Source: Treponema sp. UBA6988
GTDB taxonomy: Bacteria > Spirochaetota > Spirochaetia > Treponematales > Treponemataceae
Direction of reading: 5' to 3'
DNA: 33,682 bases
Assembly: GCA_002448445.1 (NCBI GenBank)
Contig: DJYC01000078.1
Coordinates: 10,024 to 43,705, forward strand
Both the position numbers and the translations under genes were made by a program. Shown in pieces: positions 8,562 through 16,662 of this stretch. Each line of letters begins with the position of its first letter. Position 1 is the stretch's first letter. The notes beneath the pieces were generated by a model, which was given only the letters and a program-made list of their open reading frames with translations, was not told the origin of the DNA and ran no database searches.

Positions 8562-9614
8562 ATGAAAAATATCAAACTGCATCTTTTTCTGTCGGCAACC
8601 ATTCTCCTGCTTACAGGCTGCTCCACCGTCCCCTACACGCAGACAGAGCAAACAGAACACGCACGCACAGAAAACGGCAGGCTTTACCAAGAGCTTGCAC
8701 CAAGTTGCGTTACAGCGGAAGAATACAACTACCTAACAGGCATCTGGAATTCAGGGCAGGACAGTCTTGCGCTACAGATTCCACTCTGCAAGGCAACAAG
8801 CCACCTTCTAAGGCAGAACAGAAAGCAGTCATTCACAGTAATTGGCCTCCAGGGCAGCGCAGAAAATGACAGCGACACTTCCGCCAAAGAAAAAGACGAA
8901 AAACCGCCAAAAGACCACGAGCTTCACACATACGCAGGCTACACCCTCTGCTACAGGGAAAGCTACGAACAGTCAGAATGGGTTGCCTACAGCCTAACAA
9001 GGAGCCAGCTTGAGCACAAGGTAACAGGGCGCACCAACGACTTTAGGGCAGACACACTCATCTCCACAGGATCTGCAAAACCGGCAGACTACAAGGGTTC
9101 AGGCTTTGACAGGGGACACCTTGCACCGGCCGCAGACATGGCATGGAGCCTAAAAAGCGCACACGACAGCTTTCTCATGAGCAACATGAGCCCCCAGGCC
9201 CCATCTTTCAACAGGGTAATATGGAAGCTCTTGGAAGAAGCGGTAAGAAATTGGGCGCAGCAATACGGCACAATCTACGTGGTTACAGGCCCCGTCCTTG
9301 AAAAAGAGTCAAATGAATACCAATCAATCGGGGAAAGCGAAGTTGCGGTTCCAGAATACTTCTACAAGGCACTACTTGTTTTCATCCCGGTCTACGCAGA
9401 AAACAATTCAGCCACAGGAGAAATAGAAGCCTACCACGTCCAGTGTGCGGCATTCATAGTGCCCAACAAAGGCTCTGGCAAAGACATATACAAATTCATC
9501 TGTTCAGTAGACCTGGCAGAAGAAAGAACAGGCCTAGACTTCTTTGCAAACCTACCAGACGAAGTTGAAAATCTTGCAGAAAGCGAATGCGGAGAGATTT
9601 TTCTAGAACCCTAA
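8562..9614 (+). CDS. Secreted lipoprotein DNA/RNA non-specific endonuclease (NUC1 family)
   Basis: Taken from ATG 8562, which has GGAGA a few bases upstream; an ATG 60 bases earlier lies inside the palindromic element and would hide the signal peptide. The 350-residue protein starts with a lipoprotein signal (KLHLFLSATILLLTGC, cysteine C20), so it should be lipid-anchored outside the inner membrane. The nuclease domain spans about residues 115-340. It has the catalytic DRGH at 183-186 in GFDRGHLAPAADM, then SNMSPQ with N208, and FNRVIWKLLE with N217 and E225, the usual metal-binding region of Serratia nuclease-like enzymes. It would degrade extracellular DNA and RNA, for nutrition or to clear nucleic acid. 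It stands alone as a transcription unit. Confidence 0.92.
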   Translation: MKNIKLHLFLSATILLLTGCSTVPYTQTEQTEHARTENGRLYQELAPSCVTAEEYNYLTGIWNSGQDSLALQIPLCKATSHLLRQNRKQSFTVIGLQGSAENDSDTSAKEKDEKPPKDHELHTYAGYTLCYRESYEQSEWVAYSLTRSQLEHKVTGRTNDFRADTLISTGSAKPADYKGSGFDRGHLAPAADMAWSLKSAHDSFLMSNMSPQAPSFNRVIWKLLEEAVRNWAQQYGTIYVVTGPVLEKESNEYQSIGESEVAVPEYFYKALLVFIPVYAENNSATGEIEAYHVQCAAFIVPNKGSGKDIYKFICSVDLAEERTGLDFFANLPDEVENLAESECGEIFLEP

Positions 9615-9615
9615 C

Positions 9616-9779
9616 TTGTTTGCAAAAAAAAGCCTAGCCGGGATTGGAGGGGTTGCGAAGCAAGTACCCGAAGGGTACCGGCCGAAAGGCAAGCCCCGCA
9701 AAGCCCGTACAAAATGGCCTCACTGCCATTTTGTACTTACAGGTTTTCTTCGAAAACCTGCGGATATTTATGCAAACAA
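9616..9779 (-). repeat. Intergenic palindromic element, copy 3, with 9-bp terminal inverted repeats
   Basis: Begins one base after the nuclease stop codon. TTGTTTGCA at 9616-9624 and TGCAAACAA at 9771-9779 form perfect ends. Inside are three perfect hairpins: a 12-bp stem at about 9707-9736 (GTACAAAATGGC arm), a 9-bp stem at about 9740-9760 (CAGGTTTTC arm), and GTACCC/GGGTAC near 9664. Read on the minus strand it carries the family blocks GGGCTTTGCGGGGCTTGCC and CCCCTCCAATCCC. Lying between convergent genes, it could also act as a two-way terminator; this is inference. Confidence 0.75.
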
Positions 9780-9864
9780 AAAAACGCGCCATCCATGGCG
9801 CTAGCAGTCCACAAAAATAACAACGGCAGGGGCAGTTTCAAAGGGCGGCGGCTTCAAAGAATTC

Positions 9865-9946
9865 AATAAATTCAGAAATCCAATAAATTCACAATCTCAT
9901 GGATTCACAATCCTATGGATTCGCAATCACATGGATTCAGAATTGT
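9865..9946. repeat. Five-unit degenerate tandem repeat (16-17 bp) across the apt stop codon
   Basis: Units start at 9865, 9882, 9899, 9915 and 9931. The first two begin AATAAATTCA and the last three ATGGATTC, each continuing with a variant of CAATC. The last two units contain the apt stop codon and encode its final residues (NSESM). Confidence 0.7.
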
Positions 9947-10475
9947 AGTTCACAAGCGTGGTTGCCTTAACTGGAGAAAGCACCCTGTCATAGTTAAGGA
10001 AGGGAAGCCCAATCACTCCAAAAACACCCGCAACGCTGGCACCGCCCTGCTCAACAAGATTCCTTGCGGCGGCAAGAGTTCCACCGGTAGCAATAAGGTC
10101 GTCCACCAAAAGAATACGCTTGTCCTTGGTAATGTCCGCCACATGGACCTCTATCTCCGCAGTACCGTATTCAAGGCTGTACTTGCAGCTGAATGTCTTT
10201 CCGGGAAGCTTACCCTTCTTTCGTATAAGCACAAGCGGAATCCCCATGCGGATTGCAAATGGAGAGGCAAAAATAAAACCGCGGGATTCAATGGCCGCAA
10301 CCGCATCAATCTTTTCATCCTTGTAAATTTCAACCATGCGGTCAATGCAATAATTGAACGCTTCGGGATGACGCAATATGCCTGTAATGTCGTAAAACAA
10401 AACCCCCGGCTTTGGAAAGTCAGGAATTCTTCCGATTACCTTGTCCAATACTTCAAAATCTTTGTTCTGTGCCAT
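9927..10475 (-). CDS. apt: Adenine phosphoribosyltransferase
   Basis: A 182-residue enzyme that salvages adenine, condensing it with PRPP to form AMP. The type I phosphoribosyltransferase motif is ILLVDDLIATGGT at 121-133. ESRGF at 63-67 and the N-terminal IPDFPKPGVLFYDIT are characteristic of apt. The length is normal for the family (about 170-185). It follows tyrA after 13 bases and is probably cotranscribed with it. The last five codons fall in the tandem repeat at 9865-9946, so its C-terminus has probably been reshaped by repeat expansion. Confidence 0.95.
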   Translation of the reverse strand: MAQNKDFEVLDKVIGRIPDFPKPGVLFYDITGILRHPEAFNYCIDRMVEIYKDEKIDAVAAIESRGFIFASPFAIRMGIPLVLIRKKGKLPGKTFSCKYSLEYGTAEIEVHVADITKDKRILLVDDLIATGGTLAAARNLVEQGGASVAGVFGVIGLPFLNYDRVLSPVKATTLVNYNSESM

Positions 10476-10488
10476 GCTTTCTATTTTA

Positions 10489-11388
10489 TTATGAAAATTT
10501 CTTTGTGTCTATACGGCTCATGGCAGTACGCTTAACTCGCACGTTCTCAAGGTAAGACTTTATTGCGCCAGAGTCGTCATTCTTTATTCCATTCTTAAGA
10601 ACTTCAAGTGACTGCTGGAATTTTTCTATGTGCCCCAAAAGCTCCTTCTTGTTGGCAAGGAAAAGTTCCGTCCACAGGGGGGCGTTAATAAGGGCAATGC
10701 GGGTCAAATCCTCAAAGCTTCCGCCGCCAAAAGCCGTAACTTCCGTATCTTCCGCAGAATCAACAAGGGCGCTTGCAATAACGTGGCAAAGCTGGCTTGT
10801 AAAGGCAATCTTGTGGTCGTGGACATTGGCATCTGTCTCCACAATGCGGGTAAATCCCATGGCTGTAATAAGGCACTTAAAAAGCCTAAGGTTTTCCGCG
10901 TCTGTGTGCTCAAGCGGCATCACTATGTAGTTGTGGTTTGCAAAAACGCTGCCGTTGGAAGAGGCATAGCCCTCGCGCTCGCTACCGGCCATGGGGTGTC
11001 CCGGAATAAAGTCAAAGCCGCAGCCGGAAAGCTCATCCATGCGCTCAAAAATCAAGGCCTTAACACCGCTTATGTCAGAAACGATTGCCCCTTCCTTAAA
11101 TTCATTCTTGTGGGCACACAAAAAATCCGCAGTGGCATGCGGATAAAGACAAACATAAACAAAGTCACACTGGGAAAGCATAAGGGGAGCATCTTCCACA
11201 GAAAAAGCCCTGTCTGCAATATGCTGTTCAAGGCACATGTCCAAAGAAGCCCTGTTAATGTCGCAGGCATAAATCTTTCCTGTTGCACCGCTCTTGGAAA
11301 GCACGTTTGCCCTTATAGCCTTTGCAAGGGAGCCTCCCATAAGCCCCATTCCAACAATACCGTATGTAAAATGTTCAAGTTCCTTCAT
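10489..11388 (-). CDS. tyrA: Prephenate dehydrogenase
   Basis: An NAD(P)-dependent enzyme of tyrosine synthesis that oxidises and decarboxylates prephenate. The Rossmann motif is YGIVGMGLMGGSLA (G10, G13, G15, G18), and GHPMAGSEREG is the conserved substrate-site block. I take the start at ATG 11388 (299 residues). A longer frame reaches 11454, but that extension contains the promoter-like boxes at 11405-11433. There is no fused chorismate mutase and no ACT domain, so feedback control would need another site. The gene heads a probable tyrA-apt operon. A related-specificity arogenate enzyme cannot be excluded. Confidence 0.93.
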   Translation of the reverse strand: MKELEHFTYGIVGMGLMGGSLAKAIRANVLSKSGATGKIYACDINRASLDMCLEQHIADRAFSVEDAPLMLSQCDFVYVCLYPHATADFLCAHKNEFKEGAIVSDISGVKALIFERMDELSGCGFDFIPGHPMAGSEREGYASSNGSVFANHNYIVMPLEHTDAENLRLFKCLITAMGFTRIVETDANVHDHKIAFTSQLCHVIASALVDSAEDTEVTAFGGGSFEDLTRIALINAPLWTELFLANKKELLGHIEKFQQSLEVLKNGIKNDDSGAIKSYLENVRVKRTAMSRIDTKKFS

Positions 11389-11404
11389 ATTATAATCCTG
11401 ATTA

Positions 11405-11433
11405 ACTATAGCACAAAAGGCCGACTCAATCAA
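11405..11433 (-). promoter_or_regulatory. Candidate promoter of tyrA-apt
   Basis: TTGATT (11433-11428), a 17-base spacer ending in TGC, and TATAGT (11410-11405) on the minus strand. A start about seven bases on would leave a leader of roughly ten bases with AGGA before ATG 11388. Confidence 0.55.
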
Positions 11434-11465
11434 ATATCTTTTTTCTGGAGCCACCCGCCCCCGTC

Positions 11466-11492
11466 GTCACCCTGAACTCGATTCAGGGTCTG
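11466..11492 (+). repeat. CACCCTGA/TCAGGGT-type palindromic repeat, copy A
   Basis: GTCACCCTGAACTCGATTCA followed by GGGTCTG: the arms CCCTGAA and TTCAGGG pair around ctcga. Related copies lie at 11824 and 15088. This is a short dispersed intergenic repeat. Confidence 0.7.
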
Positions 11493-11589
11493 TCCAATCA
11501 TAAATCATTTTCTTCTATTCTGGAGCCAGCTCATTTTTTAACTGTGCCCGGCACTCCGTGACCGGTCAGACTCCTTGTCATTTTTCCCC

Positions 11590-11772
11590 GCAAACAAGCA
11601 GCGCCATGGAGGGCGCGTCATATCTTAGCAAAGTGTCCTGTGAGTTTTCGCAGAAAACTCATGGGGAAAAATGCCAAGGAGGGCATTTTTCCCCGCTTTC
11701 CGTGGCTTGCCCCCTTACGGGCGCGGTGCTGCGCACGCACTTCGTGCCCACTCCAATCGGGGCTAGGCTTAA
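11590..11772 (+). repeat. Intergenic palindromic element, copy 4
   Basis: Hairpins in order: GCGCC/GGGCGC near 11601, a 9-bp stem at 11641-11661 (TGAGTTTTC arm), a 13-bp stem at 11663-11694 (GGGGAAAAATGCC arm), then CTTTCCGTGGCTTGCCCC, a GCAC/GTGC hairpin, and CCCACTCCAATCGGGGCTAG at the end. The order matches copy 3 read in reverse, though most stem sequences differ. It occupies much of the gap between tyrA and the large lipoprotein gene. Confidence 0.7.
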
Positions 11773-11823
11773 TTTGGCATGACAGGGTGCCATTCATGCC
11801 GTCACGTCACCATGCCATCACGC

Positions 11824-11884
11824 CGTCACCCAGAACTTGTTTCAGGGTCTGTATAAGTTAAAATGCCATCTTCCACAGATCCCA
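11824..11884 (+). repeat. Composite repeat left of the large lipoprotein gene
   Basis: A CACCC...CAGGGTCTG palindrome is followed by TATAAGTT and TGCCATCTTCCACAGATCCC. The same arrangement, with the 20-base tail identical, recurs at 15088-15147 on the other side of the gene, in the same orientation. Confidence 0.75.
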
Positions 11885-11900
11885 CAGACAAAAAAAACGC

Positions 11901-11928
11901 TTGAATTTTACCTTAAATGTCCTATAAT
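11901..11928 (+). promoter_or_regulatory. Candidate promoter of the beta-helix lipoprotein gene
   Basis: TTGAAT (11901-11906), 16 bases, then a perfect TATAAT (11923-11928). The leader to the ATG at 11989 is about 55 bases and carries AAGGAGA shortly before the start. Confidence 0.6.
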
Positions 11929-11988
11929 ATAGAATGTAGGCGTAGATTTTAAAATAAGTCTTTAATACCAAGAAAAAGGAGATTTGCC

Positions 11989-14900
11989 ATGAAAAACAAA
12001 ATCCTTTCAGTTTTATATATTACCGCCGCTGCATTTTTGTTACAGATACTAATCTCATGCTCTGGCATTGTCTCGCCATCGGTTCCTGAGGCACCTTCAG
12101 CCAGCGGCCCACAAAGATTCTCCTTAAGCGGAACATTCAGCATGCCAAGCGTAAGCGCAGCCCCGTCCCAGCTTACAACATCACAGGAAGGAGCAGACGC
12201 ACGAAACGCAGTCCCAGACACAAGCAGCCTAATATACTCCGTAATAGCAACTTCCGGCGGAACTCAAGTATCTGCAACAATCTCAGAGGACAACAAATCC
12301 TACGTTTTTAACGACAGCCTGACCGCAGGCAGATGGACAGTCACCGCATACGCAAAGACGGGAGGCGGCATCACGGTCCTTCAAAGCCAGCCGCAGACCG
12401 TAACCCTTTCCACGGCAAACCCAGGTGCAAGCACAAGCCTAATGCTGTCCCCCGCACCGGGAGGAAGCGGAAGCATAGAACTGGGCCTTGGTTGGGATGC
12501 CACTATTGGAGTCGACTACTGCAGCTGGTCAATCACCGGCCTTTCCGAAACAGGAGCAATTCCTGACGAGTCTCAAGGATTCCCTATCTACAATATTTCT
12601 GTATCAAATGTCCCTTCCGGGGTATACGAATTAACCCTTTCCTTCTACAAAAACGCAACCAGTTATGCAAACGGCTCAGTCCCCCTCTACGAATGCACGG
12701 AATACATAGCCGTCTACCCGGGCCTTGCCACAAACCAGTGGACTCCCGGATCTGCCCCCCATATTGACAGCGATGGCAGATTTCACGTTTCGGCGGAATG
12801 CGTAAAGACCTTTGTCTACAGAAAAGTCTATGTCTCACAATACGGCAGTGCCAATGGAAACGGAACAAGCGAGCGACCCTTTGACACGGTTGCAAAGGCC
12901 ATGAACCATATAAACCAGGCAAGCGGCAACCTTGCCACTACGCTTGGAATAAGTGCAAGCACCCCCTGGGAGCTTCACGTTAAGGGAAGTCCAGCCGCCC
13001 CCACGAATACAATATTCAGCAATGCCCTTATAAATGTAATCCCAGGCATCAACTACCTAAAGATAATTGGAGAAGGAAGCGGAGCCACAATAAGTGCAAA
13101 CAGCAAGGGGCGCGTACTGTACGTAGGCGAAAACACAAGCGTAACCGTAGAAAACGTTACCCTTACGGGAGGCAGCACAAGCCAATACGGTGGCGGCGTT
13201 CACGTGGCCCAAAATGGCAGCCTAACCCTTAAAAGCGGAACAATTATAACGGCAAACACCACAAGCACGAATGGCGGCGGTATTTATTGCGACGGCACCC
13301 TCACCATGGAAGGCGGAACCATAAGCGCAAACAATATCAGCGGCAGAGGAAAAGGTGTCTATATTGACGAACACGGAAGCTTTACCATGGAAGACGGAAG
13401 CATAAGCTCCAACATTACTTTCAATGCTTCTGGAGGCGGGGTCTATACCTGCGGTACATTCACAATGAACGGCGGAACCATAAGCGCAAACCAAGCCTAT
13501 GGAGGAAACGGCGTCTACGTTGCAGGCGGAACATTTACCATGACCGATGGATCCATAAGCGCAAACACAGGAGGTTCAGGGTCAGGGGCGGTCTGGGTTG
13601 ATGCAGGAGCAACATTCACTATGGACGGCGGCTCAATAAGCGGCAACCTGCTAACTGGAGGCGTCTATGTCTCAGCTACCATGGATGGAGCTGGAACCTT
13701 CATGATGAACGGAGGAACCATAAGCGGCAACACGACAAGCTCAACAGGTGGTGGCGGTGTCTATATTGGAAACGGAGCCACATTCAATATGACAGACGGT
13801 ACAATAAAAGGAAACTCCGCAAAAAAAGGCGGCGGCGTTTACTCAGCCGGAAATTTCACTATGTCTGGCGGGACAATAGGCGGCACAAACGCAGAGGATG
13901 CAAACAAAGCTCAAGGAGACTACAAACAAGGCGGCGGCGTTTACGTAGACATGAACACCTTTGAAATGACCGGCGGCAGAATCATAGGCAACACAGTGGA
14001 TTCAGGCGGCCAGGGCTCTGGAGTATACGTCAGCAATTACGGCACTTTCAAAATGGGCTCGACTGCAAAGGTTCACTCTTCCAACGACGTCTATCTAAAT
14101 GGTACGTCAAAAATAACCGTAACCAGCTTTCTTGGCTCTGGAACAAATCCAAACAACCTACCCACAGAAGCAACGATTACGCCATCATTTTATCCAACTA
14201 GCAACACTCCAAGACAGGTTTTGGATGGAGATGCAGATTTAATTTCTGGCAACTGCACAAGATTTGCCGTAACGCCGCAGGGCAAGGGCTGGCATGTTAA
14301 AGAAAACGGCTACCTAGAGGAAGGCTACTTTGCAACATACGCCACAATAGCAAACCTTATCAACGGCCTTACCGCTGACAGCAAAATCGTTATCACAGGC
14401 CAGCTGGACAGAAACAAATTGAATACAATATCGCAAGCCATTGCTTCATCTTCATACAACATAGACCTGGACCTTACCCAAGCCACCATAAGCTCACCAT
14501 TTTATTTTGCAGATTATTTTACAAACTGTACAAAGCTTACAAGCGTATCCTTTGACGGAAGCAAAATTTACCCACGTGCAGATGCATTTAAGAACTGCAC
14601 AAACCTGACAACGGTTAAAATAACAGGCAGTCTGGACATGACAAACTCTGGAGCCAGCTGGAGCTATAGCACATTCCAAGGCTGCAGTAACATACAAACC
14701 ATAGACCTTACAGAATGCACAAGAGTTATCTTCTCCTGCGGATACGTCTCAAGTGATATATACACGAGATTGCAACATATAAAACTTGGCTCTGGGCTTA
14801 GAGTCCTTACCCTACAAAACCTTAGCCTTGTTGCCAACGCTACAACCATCTTTGGCGATCTCTTTAATTACGAGAGTTCTATGTCTGATTTCTTCAATAA

Positions 14901-15030
14901 TGTTACCGCAACCCAGACAGGCTTGAATGTGATAGGAAGTCCATATACACTCATAGCGTGTACAGATGGCAGGATAGCTTATTCTGCCGGCGAGGGCGGA
15001 TGGTTGGGGATGCCATATGCGGGTCCCTAA
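11989..15030 (+). CDS. Surface lipoprotein with beta-helix repeats and a BspA-like leucine-rich C-terminus
   Basis: A 1013-residue protein. The N-terminus is a lipoprotein signal ending in LISC, so it is exported and lipid-anchored. Residues ~40-270 look like two beta-sandwich domains. A YVSQYGSANGNGTSERPFDT block at about 280 is the usual opening of pectate-lyase-like right-handed beta-helices. Residues ~390-690 hold about ten units of 24-30 residues of the form GGGVYI...GTFTMNGGTISGN, a pattern shared with polymorphic membrane protein and adhesin repeats. Residues ~840-960 have BspA-type leucine-rich repeats (FTNCTKLTSVSF, FKNCTNLTTVKI). It probably binds host or neighbour-cell surfaces or a polysaccharide; no catalytic residues could be placed. 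A strong Shine-Dalgarno sequence and the promoter at 11901 support expression. It is a single-gene unit bracketed by direct repeats, which suggests a cassette. Confidence 0.85.
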   Translation: MKNKILSVLYITAAAFLLQILISCSGIVSPSVPEAPSASGPQRFSLSGTFSMPSVSAAPSQLTTSQEGADARNAVPDTSSLIYSVIATSGGTQVSATISEDNKSYVFNDSLTAGRWTVTAYAKTGGGITVLQSQPQTVTLSTANPGASTSLMLSPAPGGSGSIELGLGWDATIGVDYCSWSITGLSETGAIPDESQGFPIYNISVSNVPSGVYELTLSFYKNATSYANGSVPLYECTEYIAVYPGLATNQWTPGSAPHIDSDGRFHVSAECVKTFVYRKVYVSQYGSANGNGTSERPFDTVAKAMNHINQASGNLATTLGISASTPWELHVKGSPAAPTNTIFSNALINVIPGINYLKIIGEGSGATISANSKGRVLYVGENTSVTVENVTLTGGSTSQYGGGVHVAQNGSLTLKSGTIITANTTSTNGGGIYCDGTLTMEGGTISANNISGRGKGVYIDEHGSFTMEDGSISSNITFNASGGGVYTCGTFTMNGGTISANQAYGGNGVYVAGGTFTMTDGSISANTGGSGSGAVWVDAGATFTMDGGSISGNLLTGGVYVSATMDGAGTFMMNGGTISGNTTSSTGGGGVYIGNGATFNMTDGTIKGNSAKKGGGVYSAGNFTMSGGTIGGTNAEDANKAQGDYKQGGGVYVDMNTFEMTGGRIIGNTVDSGGQGSGVYVSNYGTFKMGSTAKVHSSNDVYLNGTSKITVTSFLGSGTNPNNLPTEATITPSFYPTSNTPRQVLDGDADLISGNCTRFAVTPQGKGWHVKENGYLEEGYFATYATIANLINGLTADSKIVITGQLDRNKLNTISQAIASSSYNIDLDLTQATISSPFYFADYFTNCTKLTSVSFDGSKIYPRADAFKNCTNLTTVKITGSLDMTNSGASWSYSTFQGCSNIQTIDLTECTRVIFSCGYVSSDIYTRLQHIKLGSGLRVLTLQNLSLVANATTIFGDLFNYESSMSDFFNNVTATQTGLNVIGSPYTLIACTDGRIAYSAGEGGWLGMPYAGP

Positions 15031-15087
15031 AAATTGCCCTCCGCCACACCGTCACATCGTCACGTCCGTCACCCTAAAGCTGCAAGC

Positions 15088-15163
15088 CGTCACCCTGAGC
15101 TTGACTCAGGGTCTGTAAAAGTTTAGGTGCCATCTTCCACAGATCCCGAAGCGAGTTCGGGAT
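15088..15163 (+). repeat. Composite repeat right of the large lipoprotein gene
   Basis: Contains CACCCTGAGCTTGACTCAGG at the start, then TGCCATCTTCCACAGATCCC ending at 15147, matching 11824-11884. It runs into a perfect 8-bp hairpin, ATCCCGAA/TTCGGGAT, at 15143-15163. A further half-copy, GTCACCCTAAAGCTGCAAGC, lies just before at about 15068. Confidence 0.75.
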
Positions 15164-15225
15164 GACGGATGACATTCACACGCCCCTTCGACAGAGCCAC
15201 ACGAAGCTGCAATGCAGATTCAGGG

Positions 15226-15271
15226 ACCGCCCTTCGAGAACCTCAGGAACCGCCCTTCGAGAACCTCAGGA
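15226..15271. repeat. Two perfect 23-bp tandem units
   Basis: Units at 15226-15248 and 15249-15271 are identical, beginning ACCGCCCTTCGAG and ending CCTCAGGA; a third starts ACCG and then diverges. They sit in the 424-base gap between the lipoprotein gene and aroF, in which I see no gene. Confidence 0.7.
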
Positions 15272-15454
15272 ACCGTCATGCAGAGCGCACTTGCAAACAA
15301 ATGAACTTAGCATCTGCAACGGCAGCAGACTACCTAAAAACCCATACAAAAAAAACGCCAGCCACTTTGCCAAGATATGACGCGCCCCGCTGGAAGTTGC
15401 ACTGCGTGAACCCATGGCGCTCCTTGTTGGAAGTAGAGCAAGTAGTACTACGTC

Positions 15455-16489
15455 CTAAATAGTCCTGTCGTCAACCGCCGCAATCTTTCCAAGCTTTACC
15501 GTAAGCTCTTCAAACTGGGCAGGAGTAAGCTGCTGGGAAGCGTCGCTAAGAGCCTTAGACGGATCACAGTGAACTTCAATCTCAAGACCGTCCGCGCCAA
15601 TTGCAACCGCTGCCTTTGCAAGCTCGCCAACCATCCACCTTATACCACAGGCATGGCTGGGGTCAATTACAACAGGAAGATGGCTAACCTTGTGCAGGTA
15701 GGGAACCGCGCTAAGGTCAAGGCAGTTGCGGGTGTAGTTGTCGTAGGTGCGGATTCCCCTTTCGCAAAGAATCACGTTTTCGTTTCCGTTTGCCATGATG
15801 TATTCTGCGCTCATCAAAAGCTCAGTGATAGTTCCTGAAAGACCGCGCTTTAGAAGAACAGGCTTTCCGCACTTGCCAAGCTCCTTTAGAAGGTCAAAGT
15901 TCTGGAAGTTGCGCGCCCCAATCTGAATCAGGTCAACGTCGTCAAAATACTTTAGCTCAGAAATTGCCATCAGTTCAGTACAGATTGGAAGGCCGGTCTC
16001 TTTCTTTGCAGCGGAAAGAAGCTTTAGCCCTTCCACACCCATGCCCTGGAAGCTGTATGGAGAAGTACGGGGCTTGTATGCACCACCACGCAAGATTCTT
16101 GCACCTGCCTTTTTTACAGCGCGGGCCGCATCCATAATCTGCTGCTCGGATTCAACTGAACAGGGGCCTGCAATAAGCGGAACAGTTTTTCCGTCGCCAA
16201 TCGTGCAGGAATTCACCCCGCTCTGACCGCCGCCAATCGTAACAACCGTGTTCTGCGGATGAAAGCTGCGGCTTGCCATCTTGTAGGGGGCAGAAACCCG
16301 CTCGGCAGATTCAACGATGTCCTTTGCAAGAAAATCCTCGGGATCAAGCTTGGATGTGTCTCCCAAAAGACCAATGACCGTTTTGTCCACACCTGTTGAA
16401 ATGTGAACGTCCAGTCCCATCTTCCTTACGTCGCCAACAAAAGAATCCACGTCAGACTTTGCAGTGTTCTTCTTTAAAACAATAATCAT
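15455..16489 (-). CDS. aroF: 3-deoxy-7-phosphoheptulonate (DAHP) synthase, type I beta
   Basis: This enzyme condenses phosphoenolpyruvate and erythrose-4-phosphate, the first step of the shikimate pathway. The 344-residue protein has an N-terminal ferredoxin-like regulatory domain (residues 1-70, MIIVLKKNTAKSDVDSF...) and a TIM-barrel catalytic domain with AGPCSVES, RGGAYKPRTSPYSFQG, QIGARNFQNFDLL and VIDPSHACG. That domain order is the AroF form common in Thermotoga, Bacillus relatives and spirochaetes, in which the front domain can confer feedback control. The ATG at 16489 has TAGGAG nine bases upstream. The gene is preceded by a long leader with all the parts of an aromatic attenuator (see 16579-16803), so it should be induced when aromatic aminoacyl-tRNA is scarce. 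Confidence 0.96.
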   Translation of the reverse strand: MIIVLKKNTAKSDVDSFVGDVRKMGLDVHISTGVDKTVIGLLGDTSKLDPEDFLAKDIVESAERVSAPYKMASRSFHPQNTVVTIGGGQSGVNSCTIGDGKTVPLIAGPCSVESEQQIMDAARAVKKAGARILRGGAYKPRTSPYSFQGMGVEGLKLLSAAKKETGLPICTELMAISELKYFDDVDLIQIGARNFQNFDLLKELGKCGKPVLLKRGLSGTITELLMSAEYIMANGNENVILCERGIRTYDNYTRNCLDLSAVPYLHKVSHLPVVIDPSHACGIRWMVGELAKAAVAIGADGLEIEVHCDPSKALSDASQQLTPAQFEELTVKLGKIAAVDDRTI

Positions 16490-16521
16490 AATCTATACTC
16501 CTATAATTATAAACAGCTTAT

Positions 16522-16576
16522 CTTACGGCTTTAAAGACATTCGCGGTAGGCCTTTCCGCAAGTCAAAAGCCGTAAG
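16522..16576 (-). other. Large stem-loop between the attenuator and aroF
   Basis: CTTACGGCTTT (16576-16566) pairs perfectly over 11 bases with AAAGCCGTAAG (16532-16522), enclosing a 33-base loop that can itself form a GCGG/CCGC helix. It lies after the terminator U-tract and 32 bases before the aroF start, so it is present only in read-through RNA. It may stabilise or mark the processed aroF message; no function is shown by the sequence. Confidence 0.6.
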
Positions 16577-16578
16577 GT

Positions 16579-16612
16579 AAAAAAAAAGGACCCTCCTTTG
16601 CGGAAGGTCCTT
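16579..16612 (-). terminator. Intrinsic terminator of the aroF attenuator
   Basis: On the minus strand AAGGACCTTCC pairs with GGAGGGTCCTT (11 pairs, one of them G-U) around a GCAAA loop, followed by a run of T to 16579. It stands between the leader peptide and aroF and is not the end of any other gene on this strand. Confidence 0.85.
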
Positions 16613-16662
16613 GTTATTCACCCAAAAAGCAAACACAATCTGCAGGCACTATGCCTTCCGCA
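16599..16662 (-). promoter_or_regulatory. Antiterminator of the aroF attenuator
   Basis: TGCGGAAGG (16662-16654) is the exact reverse complement of CCTTCCGCA (16607-16599), which forms the 5' arm and loop of the terminator. The two structures exclude each other. The 5' half overlaps the last codons of the leader peptide, so a ribosome that reaches the stop codon would cover it and allow termination, while one stalled at the aromatic codons upstream would leave it free. A small competing hairpin, AGGCA/TGCCT, spans the leader stop codon. Confidence 0.8.

Noticed and set aside
10630..11475. 281-codon plus-strand frame opposite tyrA
   Set aside because: Lysine- and cysteine-rich shadow of tyrA without a ribosome site or motif.
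15058..15271. Repeats considered as a CRISPR array
   Set aside because: The units are short palindromes or adjacent tandem copies without regular spacers, and no cas genes are nearby.
15162..15462. Overlapping short frames downstream of the beta-helix lipoprotein
   Set aside because: They are made of tandem and palindromic repeats (RTSGTALREPQEP twice), with no coding signal.
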